Source: Acidimicrobiia bacterium
Lineage (GTDB): Bacteria; Actinomycetota; Acidimicrobiia; Acidimicrobiales; Bin134
Assembly: GCA_022819825.1 (NCBI GenBank)
Contig: JAJEGM010000013.1
Coordinates: 42,302-106,301, forward strand
Length of the DNA: 64,000 bases
Direction of reading: 5' to 3'
Part shown: in pieces, positions 9,072-17,665 of the stretch
Layout of the letters: each line of letters opens with the position of its first letter
How positions within the stretch are numbered: the first letter of the stretch is position 1
Made by a program: the position numbers and the translations under genes
Notes under the pieces: generated by a model
Database searches by the model: none
The model's input: the letters and a program-made list of their open reading frames with translations, nothing else
Told to the model about the DNA's origin: nothing

Positions 9072-9491
9072 ATGGGGGAAAACACAGACTGGCGCATTGA
9101 GTTGAACCGGGCCGGAGTTGGCCTGCAAGCGCTCTTGTCCGAGGGCATGCCCGCCGACAATCTCGACGAGTGGGTGCAGCGCCTAGAGGACCAACTAGGA
9201 GAACTCAGCCGGGCGCTTACCGGATTCTGCTCGGACTGCGACCTCGGGCTGTTCGATGACTGCATCGAGCTGGCCCCTCGGCTGGTGCCCCAAGTGAAGA
9301 AGATCCGCACCGAGCAGGTTCAGCTCCAGGCCTCGGTGCAGGAGCAAATCCACCGACTGCACACCCAAAAGCCCGACTCAACATTGGAACGGTCGATGGC
9401 CGACATCGTCCACCGGGTGGACCAGCTCAACCACCACGCGGTCGACGTGGTGTACAGCGCCTACGACACCGACCTCGGCGGTCCCGGCTGA
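9072..9491 (+). CDS. hypothetical helical protein, 139 residues
   Basis: Begins MGENTDWRIELNRAG after a GAGGAGATCGCC stretch that gives a good ribosome-binding site. An upstream in-frame ATG at 9018 is less likely. The sequence is mostly predicted helix, rich in Glu, Gln, Leu and His, with a three-cysteine cluster CSDCDLGLFDDC near 55-66. No known domain is recognised. It ends before a terminator hairpin and converges with upp. Confidence 0.65.
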   Translation: MGENTDWRIELNRAGVGLQALLSEGMPADNLDEWVQRLEDQLGELSRALTGFCSDCDLGLFDDCIELAPRLVPQVKKIRTEQVQLQASVQEQIHRLHTQKPDSTLERSMADIVHRVDQLNHHAVDVVYSAYDTDLGGPG

Positions 9492-9507
9492 TCCTTCCCT
9501 CGGCGGG

Positions 9508-9538
9508 ACAGTTCAGAGCTCTCCGAACTGTTCTTTTT
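9508..9538 (+). terminator. rho-independent terminator
   Basis: Perfect 7-bp stem ACAGTTC / GAACTGT (9508-9514 and 9525-9531) with a 10-base loop, followed by TCTTTTT. It ends the 139-residue hypothetical gene. The right side of the hairpin is a duplicate of the upp 3' end. On the opposite strand there is no T-run, so it serves the plus direction better. Confidence 0.75.
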
Positions 9539-9568
9539 CCGCGCGATGTATCAGAGCTCTCCGAACTG
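9513..9568. repeat. 18-bp direct repeat linking upp 3' end and terminator
   Basis: TCAGAGCTCTCCGAACTG occurs at 9513-9530 and 9551-9568, period 38. The second copy is the last five codons plus stop of upp (minus strand, QFGEL and stop). The first lies in the terminator. A short tandem duplication of the gene end is the simplest reading. Confidence 0.88.
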
Positions 9569-10174
9569 CCGGTCGCCCGCGTCTCCCAAGCCGGGCACGA
9601 TGTAGGCCCGATCGTTGAGCCCCTCGTCGACTGACGCGGTGAACAGGCGAACGCCGGGAGCGGCGGCTTCTAGTGCCTTCACCCCCTCAGGGGCGGCCAG
9701 CACGCACACTGCGGTGATCTGTCCGGCGCCGGCGGCGGCCATCCGCCCGCACACGTAGGCCAGCGACCCTCCGGTGGCCAGCATCGGCTCCAATACCAGC
9801 ACGGCCTGACCGCGGAGATCGTCGGGCACGGTGTTGAGATAGGGCTCGGGCTGGAACGTCTCCTCGTTGCGGCGCACGCCCAGAAAGCCCACGGCCGCCT
9901 CCGGTAACAGCTTGCGAGCGGCTTCGAGCATCCCCAGCCCGGCTCGCAGCACCGGCACTAGCAGTGGGGGGTCGTCGATTCGGACTCCAGATGTCGGTGC
10001 CAGCGGCGTGTTGACGCTGACCACGGCGGCAGGAAGATCCCGCAGGGCTTCGTAGACCAACAGTCCGCTCAGTTCATCTAGGGCCCGTCGGAACTCCGGT
10101 GAAGGGGTGTCGGCCCCGCGTAGGGCGGTCAGGCGGGTCTGTACCAGCGGGTGATCGACAACCGAAACCTCCAT
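9551..10174 (-). CDS. upp: uracil phosphoribosyltransferase
   Basis: 207 residues, the usual UPRT length. It converts uracil plus PRPP to UMP. Visible motifs are [11 protein letters not shown] near 72-82, the PRPP loop region [11 protein letters not shown] near 126-136 and the C-terminal uracil-binding segment [12 protein letters not shown]. It is divergent from deoC, sharing a 64-bp intergenic region, and fits a nucleobase salvage role beside the nucleoside phosphorylase downstream. Its stop codon lies inside a duplicated 18-bp segment. Confidence 0.96.
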   Translation of the reverse strand: MEVSVVDHPLVQTRLTALRGADTPSPEFRRALDELSGLLVYEALRDLPAAVVSVNTPLAPTSGVRIDDPPLLVPVLRAGLGMLEAARKLLPEAAVGFLGVRRNEETFQPEPYLNTVPDDLRGQAVLVLEPMLATGGSLAYVCGRMAAAGAGQITAVCVLAAPEGVKALEAAAPGVRLFTASVDEGLNDRAYIVPGLGDAGDRQFGEL

Positions 10175-10218
10175 AGCCTCACCTTAGGCATTGATCACGG
10201 GTGACTGGTTGTCGAACT

Positions 10219-10239
10219 CCCGCCCTATCCTTGGGCGGG
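10219..10239. promoter_or_regulatory. inverted repeat at the deoC start
   Basis: CCCGCCC (10219-10225) and GGGCGGG (10233-10239) form a perfect 7-bp palindrome with a 7-base spacer, TATCCTT. The last G is the first base of the deoC GTG start. It could be a protein operator between the divergent upp and deoC genes or an mRNA hairpin hiding the start. The function is inferred. Confidence 0.5.
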
Positions 10240-11177
10240 TGACCGATCTACTCGCCATCGAGACCCCGACAGGGGCCGCCGATGCCGTGGCCGGGGTGCG
10301 CATCACCCCGGTGGACGCGGTGGGGCTGGAGCAACGGGCTGCCGCGCTGTGTACTCGGTCGATCAAAACTTCTTCCAAGGCGGCGGCGCTTGACTTGGCC
10401 ATCCGGGTGATGGACCTGACCACCCTTGAGGGTGCTGATACGCCGGAGCGGGTTGAGGCCCTGTGTACCCGGGCCCGCCATCCCGACGCGGTCGACTGGT
10501 CGGTTCCCTCCGTGGCTGCGGTGTGCGTGTATCCCGAGTTGGTGCCGGTGGCCGCCGAGGCACTGGCCCACAGTGCGGTGGCGGTGGCCAGCGTGGCCGG
10601 AGGATTCCCGGCCGGACTGGCCCCTCTGGAGGCTCGGCTGGCCGAGGTCGCCTGGGCGGTAGCCGCGGGGGCCGACGAGGTGGACATCGTGCTGAACCGT
10701 TCGGCATTTCTGTCCGGGCGGTACCAAAAGGCCTATGACGAGATCGCCGGGGCCAAGCAGGCTTGCGGGTCGGCCCACCTGAAGGTGATTTTGGAGACCG
10801 GCGAGCTGGGGTCGTACGACCAGATCAGGCGGGCGTCGATGCTGGCCATGGTGGCGGGCGCCGATTTCATCAAGACCTCCACCGGCAAGATCGGCACCTC
10901 GGCTACCCCGGCTGTCGCCTTGTGCATGGCTGAGGCCATTCGGGACATGGCCGAGCAAACCGGGCGGTCCGTGGGCCTCAAGCTGGCCGGGGGAATACGC
11001 ACCGCCAAGCAGGCCTGGCACTACCTGGTGATTGTGGGCGAGACATTGGGACCGGGGTGGCTGACCCCAGAGCGTTTTCGATTGGGCGCCTCCAGCCTGC
11101 TCAACGACGTGCTCATGCAGCGGGCCAAGCTCCGCGACGGCCGCTATCAGCGGCGGGAGGACTACAGCGTTGACTGA
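10239..11177 (+). CDS. deoC: deoxyribose-phosphate aldolase
   Basis: 312-residue class I aldolase splitting 2-deoxyribose-5-phosphate into glyceraldehyde-3-phosphate and acetaldehyde. The Schiff-base lysine is about K212 in FIKTSTGKIG, and the second lysine is about K248 in GLKLAGGIRT. The GTG at 10239 is chosen over an upstream ATG because the family sequence begins there. It is longer than the E. coli enzyme and resembles the longer eukaryote-like DERA group in size. Its end overlaps the start of an aldehyde dehydrogenase by 8 bp, which links acetaldehyde production to its oxidation. Confidence 0.92.
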   Translation: MTDLLAIETPTGAADAVAGVRITPVDAVGLEQRAAALCTRSIKTSSKAAALDLAIRVMDLTTLEGADTPERVEALCTRARHPDAVDWSVPSVAAVCVYPELVPVAAEALAHSAVAVASVAGGFPAGLAPLEARLAEVAWAVAAGADEVDIVLNRSAFLSGRYQKAYDEIAGAKQACGSAHLKVILETGELGSYDQIRRASMLAMVAGADFIKTSTGKIGTSATPAVALCMAEAIRDMAEQTGRSVGLKLAGGIRTAKQAWHYLVIVGETLGPGWLTPERFRLGASSLLNDVLMQRAKLRDGRYQRREDYSVD

Positions 11178-12657
11178 CCGCTCGTCTCCAGGACACGAGG
11201 TGGCGCCGGTAGGCGATTTCGATCTCGAGTATGCAGCTGCCCCCGAATCCACCGCCCCGGTGCGCTTGGCCTCGCAGTACGGCCTGTTCGTGGGGGGCGA
11301 GATGGTGGAGCCGGCTGCCGGTCGGCTCGCCCCCACCGTCAACCCCGCCACCGGGGAGGCGTTGGCCGAAGTCAGCGTGGCCGATGCCGCCGACGTGGAC
11401 CGGGCCGTGGCCGCGGCCCGTACCGCCTGGGAAGGGGGATGGCGTGATCTGCCCGGTGCGGAGCGGGCCAAGTACCTGTACCGGGTGGCCCGGCTGCTAC
11501 AGGAACGGGCTCGGGAGTTCGCCGTGCTGGAGACGATAGATGGGGGCAAGCCCATCCGGGAGTCCCGCGATCTGGATATCCCGCTGGCCGCGGCCCACTT
11601 CTTCCACTACGCCGGTTGGGCCGACAAGCTCGACTACGCCTTCAGCGGCCGCCGGGCCGCACCCCTGGGAGTGGCTGCCCAGGTAATCCCGTGGAACTTC
11701 CCCTTGCTGATGGCGGCTTGGAAGCTGGCCCCTGCGCTGGCCTGTGGGAACACCGCGGTTCTCAAACCGGCGCCCACCACTCCGCTGACCGCTTTGCTGC
11801 TGGCCGAGGTGCTGCGTGACGCCGAGCTTCCCCCCGGCGTGGTCAACATCATCACCGGAGACGACGCCGCCGGGGCCGCGCTGGTGGCCCACCCCGGCGT
11901 GGACAAGGTGGCGTTCACCGGCTCTACCGAGGTGGGCCGGGCCATTGCCGCCGAGATGGCGGGGACCGGCAAGCGCCTCACCCTGGAGCTGGGGGGCAAG
12001 GCGGCCAACATCGTGTTCGACGACGCCGCCCTCGATCAGGTGACCGAGGGCATCGTGAACGGCATCTACTTCAACGGCGGCCAAGTGTGCTGCGCCGGAT
12101 CGCGCCTGCTGGTGCAGGAGACGGTGGCCGACACCGTGGTGGGCAAGCTCCAGCGGCGTATGGACACCTTGCGGGTGGGTGATCCGCTGGACAAGAACAC
12201 CGACATCGGGGCCATCAACTCCCAAGCCCAACTCGACCGCATCACCGAGTTGGTGGCTTCCGGGGTGGCTGAGGGGGCCGAGCTGTACACGCCGGAGTGC
12301 GTGCTGCCCGAGCGCGGCTTCTTCCACGCTCCGGCGCTGTTCACCAATGTGTCCACCGCCCACCGCATCGCCCAGGAGGAGATCTTCGGGCCGGTGCTGT
12401 CGGTGCTCACTTTCCGCACCGCCGAGGAGGCGGTGGACAAGGCCAACAACACGCCCTATGGGCTGTCGGCCGGCATCTGGACCGAGAAGGGGTCGCGCAT
12501 CTTGTGGATGGCCGATCGGATGCAGGCCGGCGTGGTGTGGGCCAACACCTTCAACCGGTTCGACCCGGCCAGCCCCTTCGGCGGCTACCGGGAAAGTGGC
12601 TACGGCCGCGAGGGCGGCCGGGCCGGTCTCCTGCCCTATGTGGAGTTGGTCGCATGA
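11170..12657 (+). CDS. aldehyde dehydrogenase (catalytic partner)
   Basis: 495-residue NAD(P)-dependent aldehyde dehydrogenase. Cofactor-binding motif IPWNFP occurs near 176, followed by CGNTAVLKPA. The general base is E273 in LELGGK and the nucleophile is C307 in GGQVCCAGS. The oligomerisation tail ends FGGYRESGYGREGG. The TTG start lies inside the 3' end of deoC. Acetaldehyde from deoC is the expected substrate. It overlaps the following truncated ALDH-like gene by ATGA, implying translational coupling. Confidence 0.9.
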   Translation: MTDRSSPGHEVAPVGDFDLEYAAAPESTAPVRLASQYGLFVGGEMVEPAAGRLAPTVNPATGEALAEVSVADAADVDRAVAAARTAWEGGWRDLPGAERAKYLYRVARLLQERAREFAVLETIDGGKPIRESRDLDIPLAAAHFFHYAGWADKLDYAFSGRRAAPLGVAAQVIPWNFPLLMAAWKLAPALACGNTAVLKPAPTTPLTALLLAEVLRDAELPPGVVNIITGDDAAGAALVAHPGVDKVAFTGSTEVGRAIAAEMAGTGKRLTLELGGKAANIVFDDAALDQVTEGIVNGIYFNGGQVCCAGSRLLVQETVADTVVGKLQRRMDTLRVGDPLDKNTDIGAINSQAQLDRITELVASGVAEGAELYTPECVLPERGFFHAPALFTNVSTAHRIAQEEIFGPVLSVLTFRTAEEAVDKANNTPYGLSAGIWTEKGSRILWMADRMQAGVVWANTFNRFDPASPFGGYRESGYGREGGRAGLLPYVELVA

Positions 12658-13529
12658 GTGATCGACTGGCGGTCAACAAGACCTACAAGCAGTTCATCGG
12701 TGGGGCATTCGAGCGCTCCGAGTCGGGCCGGTCGTATCCGGTGGTAGGTGCCGAGGACCAGCTCTTGGCCCACGCCGTCCAGGGGTCCCGCAAAGACGTT
12801 CGAGACGCAGTGGCGGCAGCCCGTTCGGCTCAAGAGGGCTGGGCCGGGCGCACGGCCTACAACCGGGGCCAGATCCTGTATCGGGTGGCCGAGGTGATGG
12901 AGTCCCGCCGAGACGAGTTTTGCGCCGAGGTGCTCCGGGCCGGTGAAGGGTGTACCGAGGCGGACGCGTCCGAAGAGACCGCGGCGGCCATCGACCGCTG
13001 GGTGTGGTACGCGGGCTGGGCCGACAAGTTCGCCACCGTGCTGGGCGGGGCCAACCCGGTGGCCGGTCCCTATTTCAACCTCAGCGTGCCTGAGCCGGTC
13101 GGCGTGGTGGGGATGGTGGCTCCCGACGAGCCGCCCCTGCTTCCCCTGGTGTCGCGGCTGGCCCCGGTGATCGTGTCGGGCAACACCGCAGTGGTGCTGG
13201 CCTCGGAGCGCTGCCCGCTGGCGGCCGTCACCCTGGCCGAGACCCTGGCGCTGAGCGATGTGCCGTCCGGGGTGGTCAACATCCTTACCGGCCATCAAGA
13301 CGAGCTCGTCCCGCCGTTGGCCGGCCATGTGGCGGTGGATTCGCTGGACCTCACCGGCTGCGATGCTGAATTGGCCGCCGAGGCGGCCCGCCAGGCGGCG
13401 GCCACCATCACCCGGGTGGTGAGCGCGTCGCCCGCCGAGCGGCAATGGGCTGTCGAGGCTGCTCAGAGTCCATACCTCATCGACGCCTTCTGCGAGACCA
13501 AGACTGTCTGGCACCCCAAGGGTCGATGA
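12654..13529 (+). CDS. truncated, catalytically empty ALDH-like protein
   Basis: 291 residues aligned with the N-terminal half of an ALDH: FIGGAFERSESGR, then WYAGWADKFA, EPVGVVGMVAPDEPPLLPL and VSGNTAVVLASE. The usual PWNFP is replaced by PDEPP. It ends before the regions that carry the catalytic Glu and Cys, so it cannot be an active dehydrogenase. With the 495-residue neighbour it totals about 786 residues, close to two-domain ALDH16 proteins whose second domain is a degenerate ALDH. I infer a split ALDH16 with this as the structural subunit. It overlaps both neighbours by ATGA. Confidence 0.8.
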   Translation: MSDRLAVNKTYKQFIGGAFERSESGRSYPVVGAEDQLLAHAVQGSRKDVRDAVAAARSAQEGWAGRTAYNRGQILYRVAEVMESRRDEFCAEVLRAGEGCTEADASEETAAAIDRWVWYAGWADKFATVLGGANPVAGPYFNLSVPEPVGVVGMVAPDEPPLLPLVSRLAPVIVSGNTAVVLASERCPLAAVTLAETLALSDVPSGVVNILTGHQDELVPPLAGHVAVDSLDLTGCDAELAAEAARQAAATITRVVSASPAERQWAVEAAQSPYLIDAFCETKTVWHPKGR

Positions 13530-14173
13530 GCGGAGGACCGTTTGTTTTCGGCGTCGACCTCGACGGAGTATGCGCCCAGCACACCTTGGCCTTCCGCAAG
13601 ATCGTGGCCCAAGAGAAGGGCGTGCCCGAGGAGTCGCTGACTCTGGAATGCGGGTGGGGCTTCCAGGAATGGGGGTTTGAAGAAGGCGACTTCGAGGCCT
13701 ATCACCGCCGGGCGGTGGCAGAGCATCGGATGCTGGCCGACATGCCGGCCATGCCTGGCGCGTCCAAGGCGCTGTGGCGGTTGTCGGAGGCCGGGGTGTG
13801 GATTCGCATCATCACCCACCGTCTCTACACCAACTGGGATCACGCCATCGCGGCGGGCGACACGGCAGAGTGGCTCGACAAGGCCAAGATCCCCTATCGC
13901 GACCTGTGCTTCGTAGGCGGAAAGTCGGCGGTGGACGCCCACGTCTACATCGAAGACGCCCCCCACAACGTCGAGGCTCTGCGGGCCGAGGGCCGAACCG
14001 TGATTGTGTTCGACCAGCCCTACAACCGAGACCTAGACCCGCCCCGGGCCACCTCTTGGGAAGAAGTGGAGGCCATGGTGTACGACGAGCTGGCCGCCCA
14101 TCAAGGCGCCGTCCAACACCAACTCCCCACCTTCGACCCCAGCACCGACCGCCTCGACGACCGTTCAGCCTAA
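13526..14173 (+). CDS. 5'(3')-deoxyribonucleotidase-like HAD protein
   Basis: 215 residues with the HAD motif I variant FGVDLDGV near 8-15, ITHR (motif II-type) near 95 and YIEDAPHN near 151 (motif IV-type acidic residue). The VDLDG form and the RIITHR...NWDHA pattern fit the NT5C/deoxyribonucleotidase group. Dephosphorylation of deoxynucleoside monophosphates would suit the neighbouring genes. It overlaps the truncated ALDH by 4 bp (ATGA) and is the last gene of the deoC operon. Confidence 0.72.
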   Translation: MSGGPFVFGVDLDGVCAQHTLAFRKIVAQEKGVPEESLTLECGWGFQEWGFEEGDFEAYHRRAVAEHRMLADMPAMPGASKALWRLSEAGVWIRIITHRLYTNWDHAIAAGDTAEWLDKAKIPYRDLCFVGGKSAVDAHVYIEDAPHNVEALRAEGRTVIVFDQPYNRDLDPPRATSWEEVEAMVYDELAAHQGAVQHQLPTFDPSTDRLDDRSA

Positions 14174-14178
14174 GACCC

Positions 14179-14865
14179 CTATTGGTCGGCCAGCCAGGGG
14201 GGGAGTTGGCGGATGTCGGAGAGTTCCACCCAGCTGTCGTGGGGAGAGATGGTGGCGTGCTCCAGGTCCCAGGTGAGGTGGTAGGGGATGTGGACGCCTC
14301 GGCCGCCGAGGGCGACCACGGGCTCGATGTCGGAGCGCACCGAGTTTCCCACCATCACGAATCGGTCGATGGCGATGTGGTGGCGGTCGAACAGGCGGGA
14401 GTAGGTGGACTGGTCCTTCTCGGCCACGATCTCCACTGCGTCGAAGTGATCGGCCAACCCGGAGGCGGCGATCTTGGTTTCCTGGTTCCACAGGTCGCCC
14501 TTGGTGATGAGCACCAGGCGATAGCGGTGCTCCAACGCTTCGATGGTCTCGGCTACTCCGTCGAGCAGCTCCACTGGGTGGGCGTGCATTTCCTTGGCCC
14601 AGCCCACAATGGTGTGGATCTCCTCCGCGGTGATCTGTCCTTCGGTGGCCTCGATAGCGGTCTCGATCATCGACAGCACGAACCCCTTGATCCCGTAGCC
14701 GAAGATGGCCACGTTGTGCCGCTCAAGTTCGATGAGCCGCTCGTGGAAGTCCACATCGGGCAGGTAACGGGCCACCAGATCGGCCATCCGCTGCTCGTAG
14801 TCGGCGAAGATCGACTCGTTGTGCCAAAGGGTATCGTCGGCATCGAGACCGACGGTTTCGATCAT
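14179..14865 (-). CDS. HAD-family hydrolase
   Basis: 228-residue phosphatase-type HAD protein beginning MIETVGLDADDTLWHNES, where DADDT is motif I. LVLITKGD near 113 is motif II, the conserved lysine follows near 137 (EIVAEKDQ), and MVGNSVRSDIEP near 165 is motif IV. The cap is of the helical type. The ATG at 14865 is used because the upstream extension overlaps the adenosine deaminase end and lacks family similarity. It converges with the deoxyribonucleotidase-like gene with only 5 bp between stops. Substrate unknown; a nucleotide phosphatase role like YjjG is possible. Confidence 0.82.
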   Translation of the reverse strand: MIETVGLDADDTLWHNESIFADYEQRMADLVARYLPDVDFHERLIELERHNVAIFGYGIKGFVLSMIETAIEATEGQITAEEIHTIVGWAKEMHAHPVELLDGVAETIEALEHRYRLVLITKGDLWNQETKIAASGLADHFDAVEIVAEKDQSTYSRLFDRHHIAIDRFVMVGNSVRSDIEPVVALGGRGVHIPYHLTWDLEHATISPHDSWVELSDIRQLPPWLADQ

Positions 14866-14914
14866 GGGGAGCCTCTCCCCGAGGCCAATCCGAAGATTTC
14901 GATGGGAGCCGCGG

Positions 14915-15985
14915 TCACAGTGCCAGGGAGCCGTAGGCCGGCTTGACCACCTTGTTGATGATCTCCAAGCGCTCATCGAAGGGGATGAAGGCGCTCTTCA
15001 TGGCGTTGATGGTGAGCCACTGGATATCGGCCCACCCGAAGCCGAACTCGTCCACCAGCTGCATGACCTCTTGGGTCATGGAGGTGGCGCTCATGAGGCG
15101 GTTGTCGGTGTTGACCGTGACTCGGAACCGCAGGTCGCTCAGCACCTTGATGGGGTGCTCGGCGATGGACGGAGCTGCCCCGGTGTGGACGTTGGAGGTG
15201 GGGCACAGCTCGAGGGGGATGCGCCGGTCTCGCACGAAAGCGGCCAAACGGCCGAGTTTGGGAGTGCCGTCGGGGTGGAAGTCGATGTCGTCCACGATGC
15301 GGACCCCGTGGCCCAGCCTCTCGGTGCCGCAGTATTGCACCGCCTCCCAGATAGATGGGGGGCCGTAGGCCTCCCCGGCGTGGATGGTGAAGTGGAAGTT
15401 CTCCCGCTGGATCAGGTGGAATGCGTCGAGGTGGCGGGTGGGCGGGTTGCCGGCCTCGGCCCCGGCGATGTCGAAGCCCACCACTCCCTGGTCGCGGTGG
15501 CGTATGGCCAACTGAGCAATCTCCAGGGAGCGGGCCGCGGTGCGCATGGCGGTTAGCAGCGTCCCGATGCGGATATTCCGGTTGGCGCTACCGGCTTCGA
15601 ATCCGGCCACCACCGCCTCCACCACCTCATCCAGGCTCAGCCCCGCTTCGGTGTGGAGCTCAGGAGCGAACCGCACCTCGGCATAGACCACTCCATCGTC
15701 GTCCAAGTCTTCGGCGCACTCGGCCGCCACCCGCTCCAAAGCGTCGCGGGTCTGCATGACCCCCACGGTGTGGGCGAACGTCTCCAAGTACAAGGTGAGG
15801 TCGAGACGGCTGGCCCCCCGCACCATCCACCGGGCCAGATCATCGGCATCGGTGGTGGGCAGATTGTCGTAGCCGGTCTCCGCCGCCAACTCCACCACGG
15901 TCTGCGGACGCAGCCCCCCGTCCAAGTGGTCGTGCAACAACACCTTGGGGGCAGCTCTTACTTCTTCGATTGTCGGATGTATCAC
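14915..15985 (-). CDS. add: adenosine deaminase
   Basis: 356-residue zinc hydrolase converting adenosine and deoxyadenosine to (deoxy)inosine. The metal-binding HDHLDG lies near 18-23, the [11 protein letters not shown] motif holds a zinc histidine and the catalytic glutamate, RLGHGVRI follows, and NTDNR carries the aspartate ligand. GTG at 15985 is preferred. A TTG at 16015 would overlap the upstream phosphorylase. Neither has a clear Shine-Dalgarno. It is part of the minus-strand salvage unit with the phosphorylase and cytidine deaminase. Confidence 0.93.
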   Translation of the reverse strand: MIHPTIEEVRAAPKVLLHDHLDGGLRPQTVVELAAETGYDNLPTTDADDLARWMVRGASRLDLTLYLETFAHTVGVMQTRDALERVAAECAEDLDDDGVVYAEVRFAPELHTEAGLSLDEVVEAVVAGFEAGSANRNIRIGTLLTAMRTAARSLEIAQLAIRHRDQGVVGFDIAGAEAGNPPTRHLDAFHLIQRENFHFTIHAGEAYGPPSIWEAVQYCGTERLGHGVRIVDDIDFHPDGTPKLGRLAAFVRDRRIPLELCPTSNVHTGAAPSIAEHPIKVLSDLRFRVTVNTDNRLMSATSMTQEVMQLVDEFGFGWADIQWLTINAMKSAFIPFDERLEIINKVVKPAYGSLAL

Positions 15986-15995
15986 TGGCTTAAGG

Positions 15996-17264
15996 TTAGG
16001 CAACTCGGTCGGCAATCAGGCGGCGAGGTTCAGGAGCGGTGTCGGCGATGGTCAAGGCCGAACTCAGGGCGTCGTGGGCCGTGGGCAATAGGGAGGGGTC
16101 TTCGGTGTGGAGTTCGGCGATGACCTCGCCGGCAGACACCCGGTCACCGTGTACACGGCGCAGGAGCACCCCGGCCGAGGCCGACACGTCGTCTTCTTTG
16201 CGGGCCCGTCCTGCGCCCAGCCGCCAGGCGGCCACTCCCACTGCCAGGGCATCAATGCGGTTGATCACCCCATCGGCCGGCGCGGTCCAGTGGTCCACCA
16301 CTTTTGCGGTGGGCAGGGGAGCGGTGGGATCGCCGCCTTGGGCGGCCACCATGGCCTGCCAGGCGTCCATGGCCTGACCGGAAGCCAGCACTTCGGCGGG
16401 GTCGGCGTCCAGGCTGGCCAATGCCACCATCTCTTGGGCTAGGGCCAGGGTCACCTCCTTCAAGTCGGCTGGTCCACCCCCGGCCAGTGCTTCCACCGCC
16501 TCGGATACTTCGAGGGCGTTGCCCGCGGCCAAGCCCAGTGGTTGGTCCATGTCGGTGAGTAGGGCCACGGTGTCCACCCCGTGGGCGTGGCCCAGTCCCA
16601 CCATGGTTCGGGCCAGCTCTTTGCCCATGGCCGGGTTGGGCAGGAACGCTCCCGAGCCGAACTTCACGTCCAACACCAGACCGGCGGTGCCCTCGGCGAT
16701 CTTCTTGGACATGATCGAGCTGGCGATCAGAGGGATCGACGCCACCGTGCCCGTCACGTCCCGCAAGGCGTACAGAACCCGGTCGGCGGGGGCCAGGTCA
16801 GCGGTGGCCGCCGCGATCACTGCGCCCACGTCTTGAAGTTGGGCGAGGAACTCGTCGTCGCTCAGGGCGGCTCGCCAGCCGGCGATGGCCTCCATCTTGT
16901 CGAGCGTGCCCCCGGTATGGCCCAGACCTCGTCCGGAGAGCTGGGGCACCGCTGCGCCGCAGGCGGCCACCAGCGGGCACAGCACCAGCGACACCTTGTC
17001 GCCCACCCCGCCGGTGGAGTGCTTGTCGACCGTGGGCCTTTCCAGGCTCGACAAATCCAGCCGCTGGCCGCTGTTGATCATGGCTGCGGTCCAGGTGGCC
17101 AGCTCTCGGGCCGACATGCCCCGCCACACGATGGCCATGAGCAGCGCGGCGGCCTGTTCGGCCGGGATTGCTCCCGTGGTGACCCCATCGATGAACCAGT
17201 TGATCTGCTCGTCGTTCAGCTCGCCGCCGTCTCGCTTGGCGACGATGACATCGACTGCGTTCAC
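15996..17264 (-). CDS. deoA: pyrimidine-nucleoside/thymidine phosphorylase
   Basis: 422 residues, the usual length. It phosphorolyses thymidine, deoxyuridine or uridine to the base and (deoxy)ribose-1-phosphate. Visible family marks are the glycosyltransferase helical N-terminus (ADLIDxK-like region replaced by [12 protein letters not shown]), the phosphate-binding [13 protein letters not shown] near 81 and the C-terminal PYNP domain with [17 protein letters not shown]. It overlaps cdd by 4 bp. Product ribose-1-phosphate would feed deoC after a mutase that is not in the window. Confidence 0.93.
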   Translation of the reverse strand: MNAVDVIVAKRDGGELNDEQINWFIDGVTTGAIPAEQAAALLMAIVWRGMSARELATWTAAMINSGQRLDLSSLERPTVDKHSTGGVGDKVSLVLCPLVAACGAAVPQLSGRGLGHTGGTLDKMEAIAGWRAALSDDEFLAQLQDVGAVIAAATADLAPADRVLYALRDVTGTVASIPLIASSIMSKKIAEGTAGLVLDVKFGSGAFLPNPAMGKELARTMVGLGHAHGVDTVALLTDMDQPLGLAAGNALEVSEAVEALAGGGPADLKEVTLALAQEMVALASLDADPAEVLASGQAMDAWQAMVAAQGGDPTAPLPTAKVVDHWTAPADGVINRIDALAVGVAAWRLGAGRARKEDDVSASAGVLLRRVHGDRVSAGEVIAELHTEDPSLLPTAHDALSSALTIADTAPEPRRLIADRVA

Positions 17265-17650
17265 GGCAGGTCGTCGGGGCCGAAGGCACCGGGCAGCAGA
17301 TCGCCCACGGTCTGGGTCTCGTTCACCTGGCAGCTGGCCCCGCCCGCCTCATAGAGCAGTTGGCGGCAGCGTCCGCACGGGGTGAGCGGGTTGCCGTCCC
17401 CATCGGTCACCGCCACCGCTACCAGCCGTCCGCCCCCAGTACGGTGCAAGTCGCCCACCAGGCCGCACTCGGCGCACAGCGTGAGCCCGTAAGAGGCGTT
17501 CTCCACATTGCAGCCGGTTACCACCCGGCCGTCGTCGGTCAGCGCGGCCGCGCCCACCGACAGCTTTGAGTAGGGGGCGTAGGCGCTCGCGGAGGCTTTA
17601 TGGGCAGCAGCCCACAACTCGCTCCACGGAATCGCCTGTTCAGTGCTCAT
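17261..17650 (-). CDS. cdd: cytidine deaminase
   Basis: 129-residue homotetramer-type enzyme that converts cytidine and deoxycytidine to uridine forms. The zinc and catalytic motif is the Cys-Ala-Glu form (TLCAECG, about residue 65) rather than His-Ala-Glu, with the two remaining ligands in PCGRCRQ (about 97-103). YSKLSVGAAAL and GCNVENASYG are the substrate-binding blocks. It begins about 15 bp after the upstream permease gene stop and overlaps deoA, so it is part of the nucleoside operon. Confidence 0.95.
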   Translation of the reverse strand: MSTEQAIPWSELWAAAHKASASAYAPYSKLSVGAAALTDDGRVVTGCNVENASYGLTLCAECGLVGDLHRTGGGRLVAVAVTDGDGNPLTPCGRCRQLLYEAGGASCQVNETQTVGDLLPGAFGPDDLP

Positions 17651-17665
17651 CTGACCTTGCTTCTA

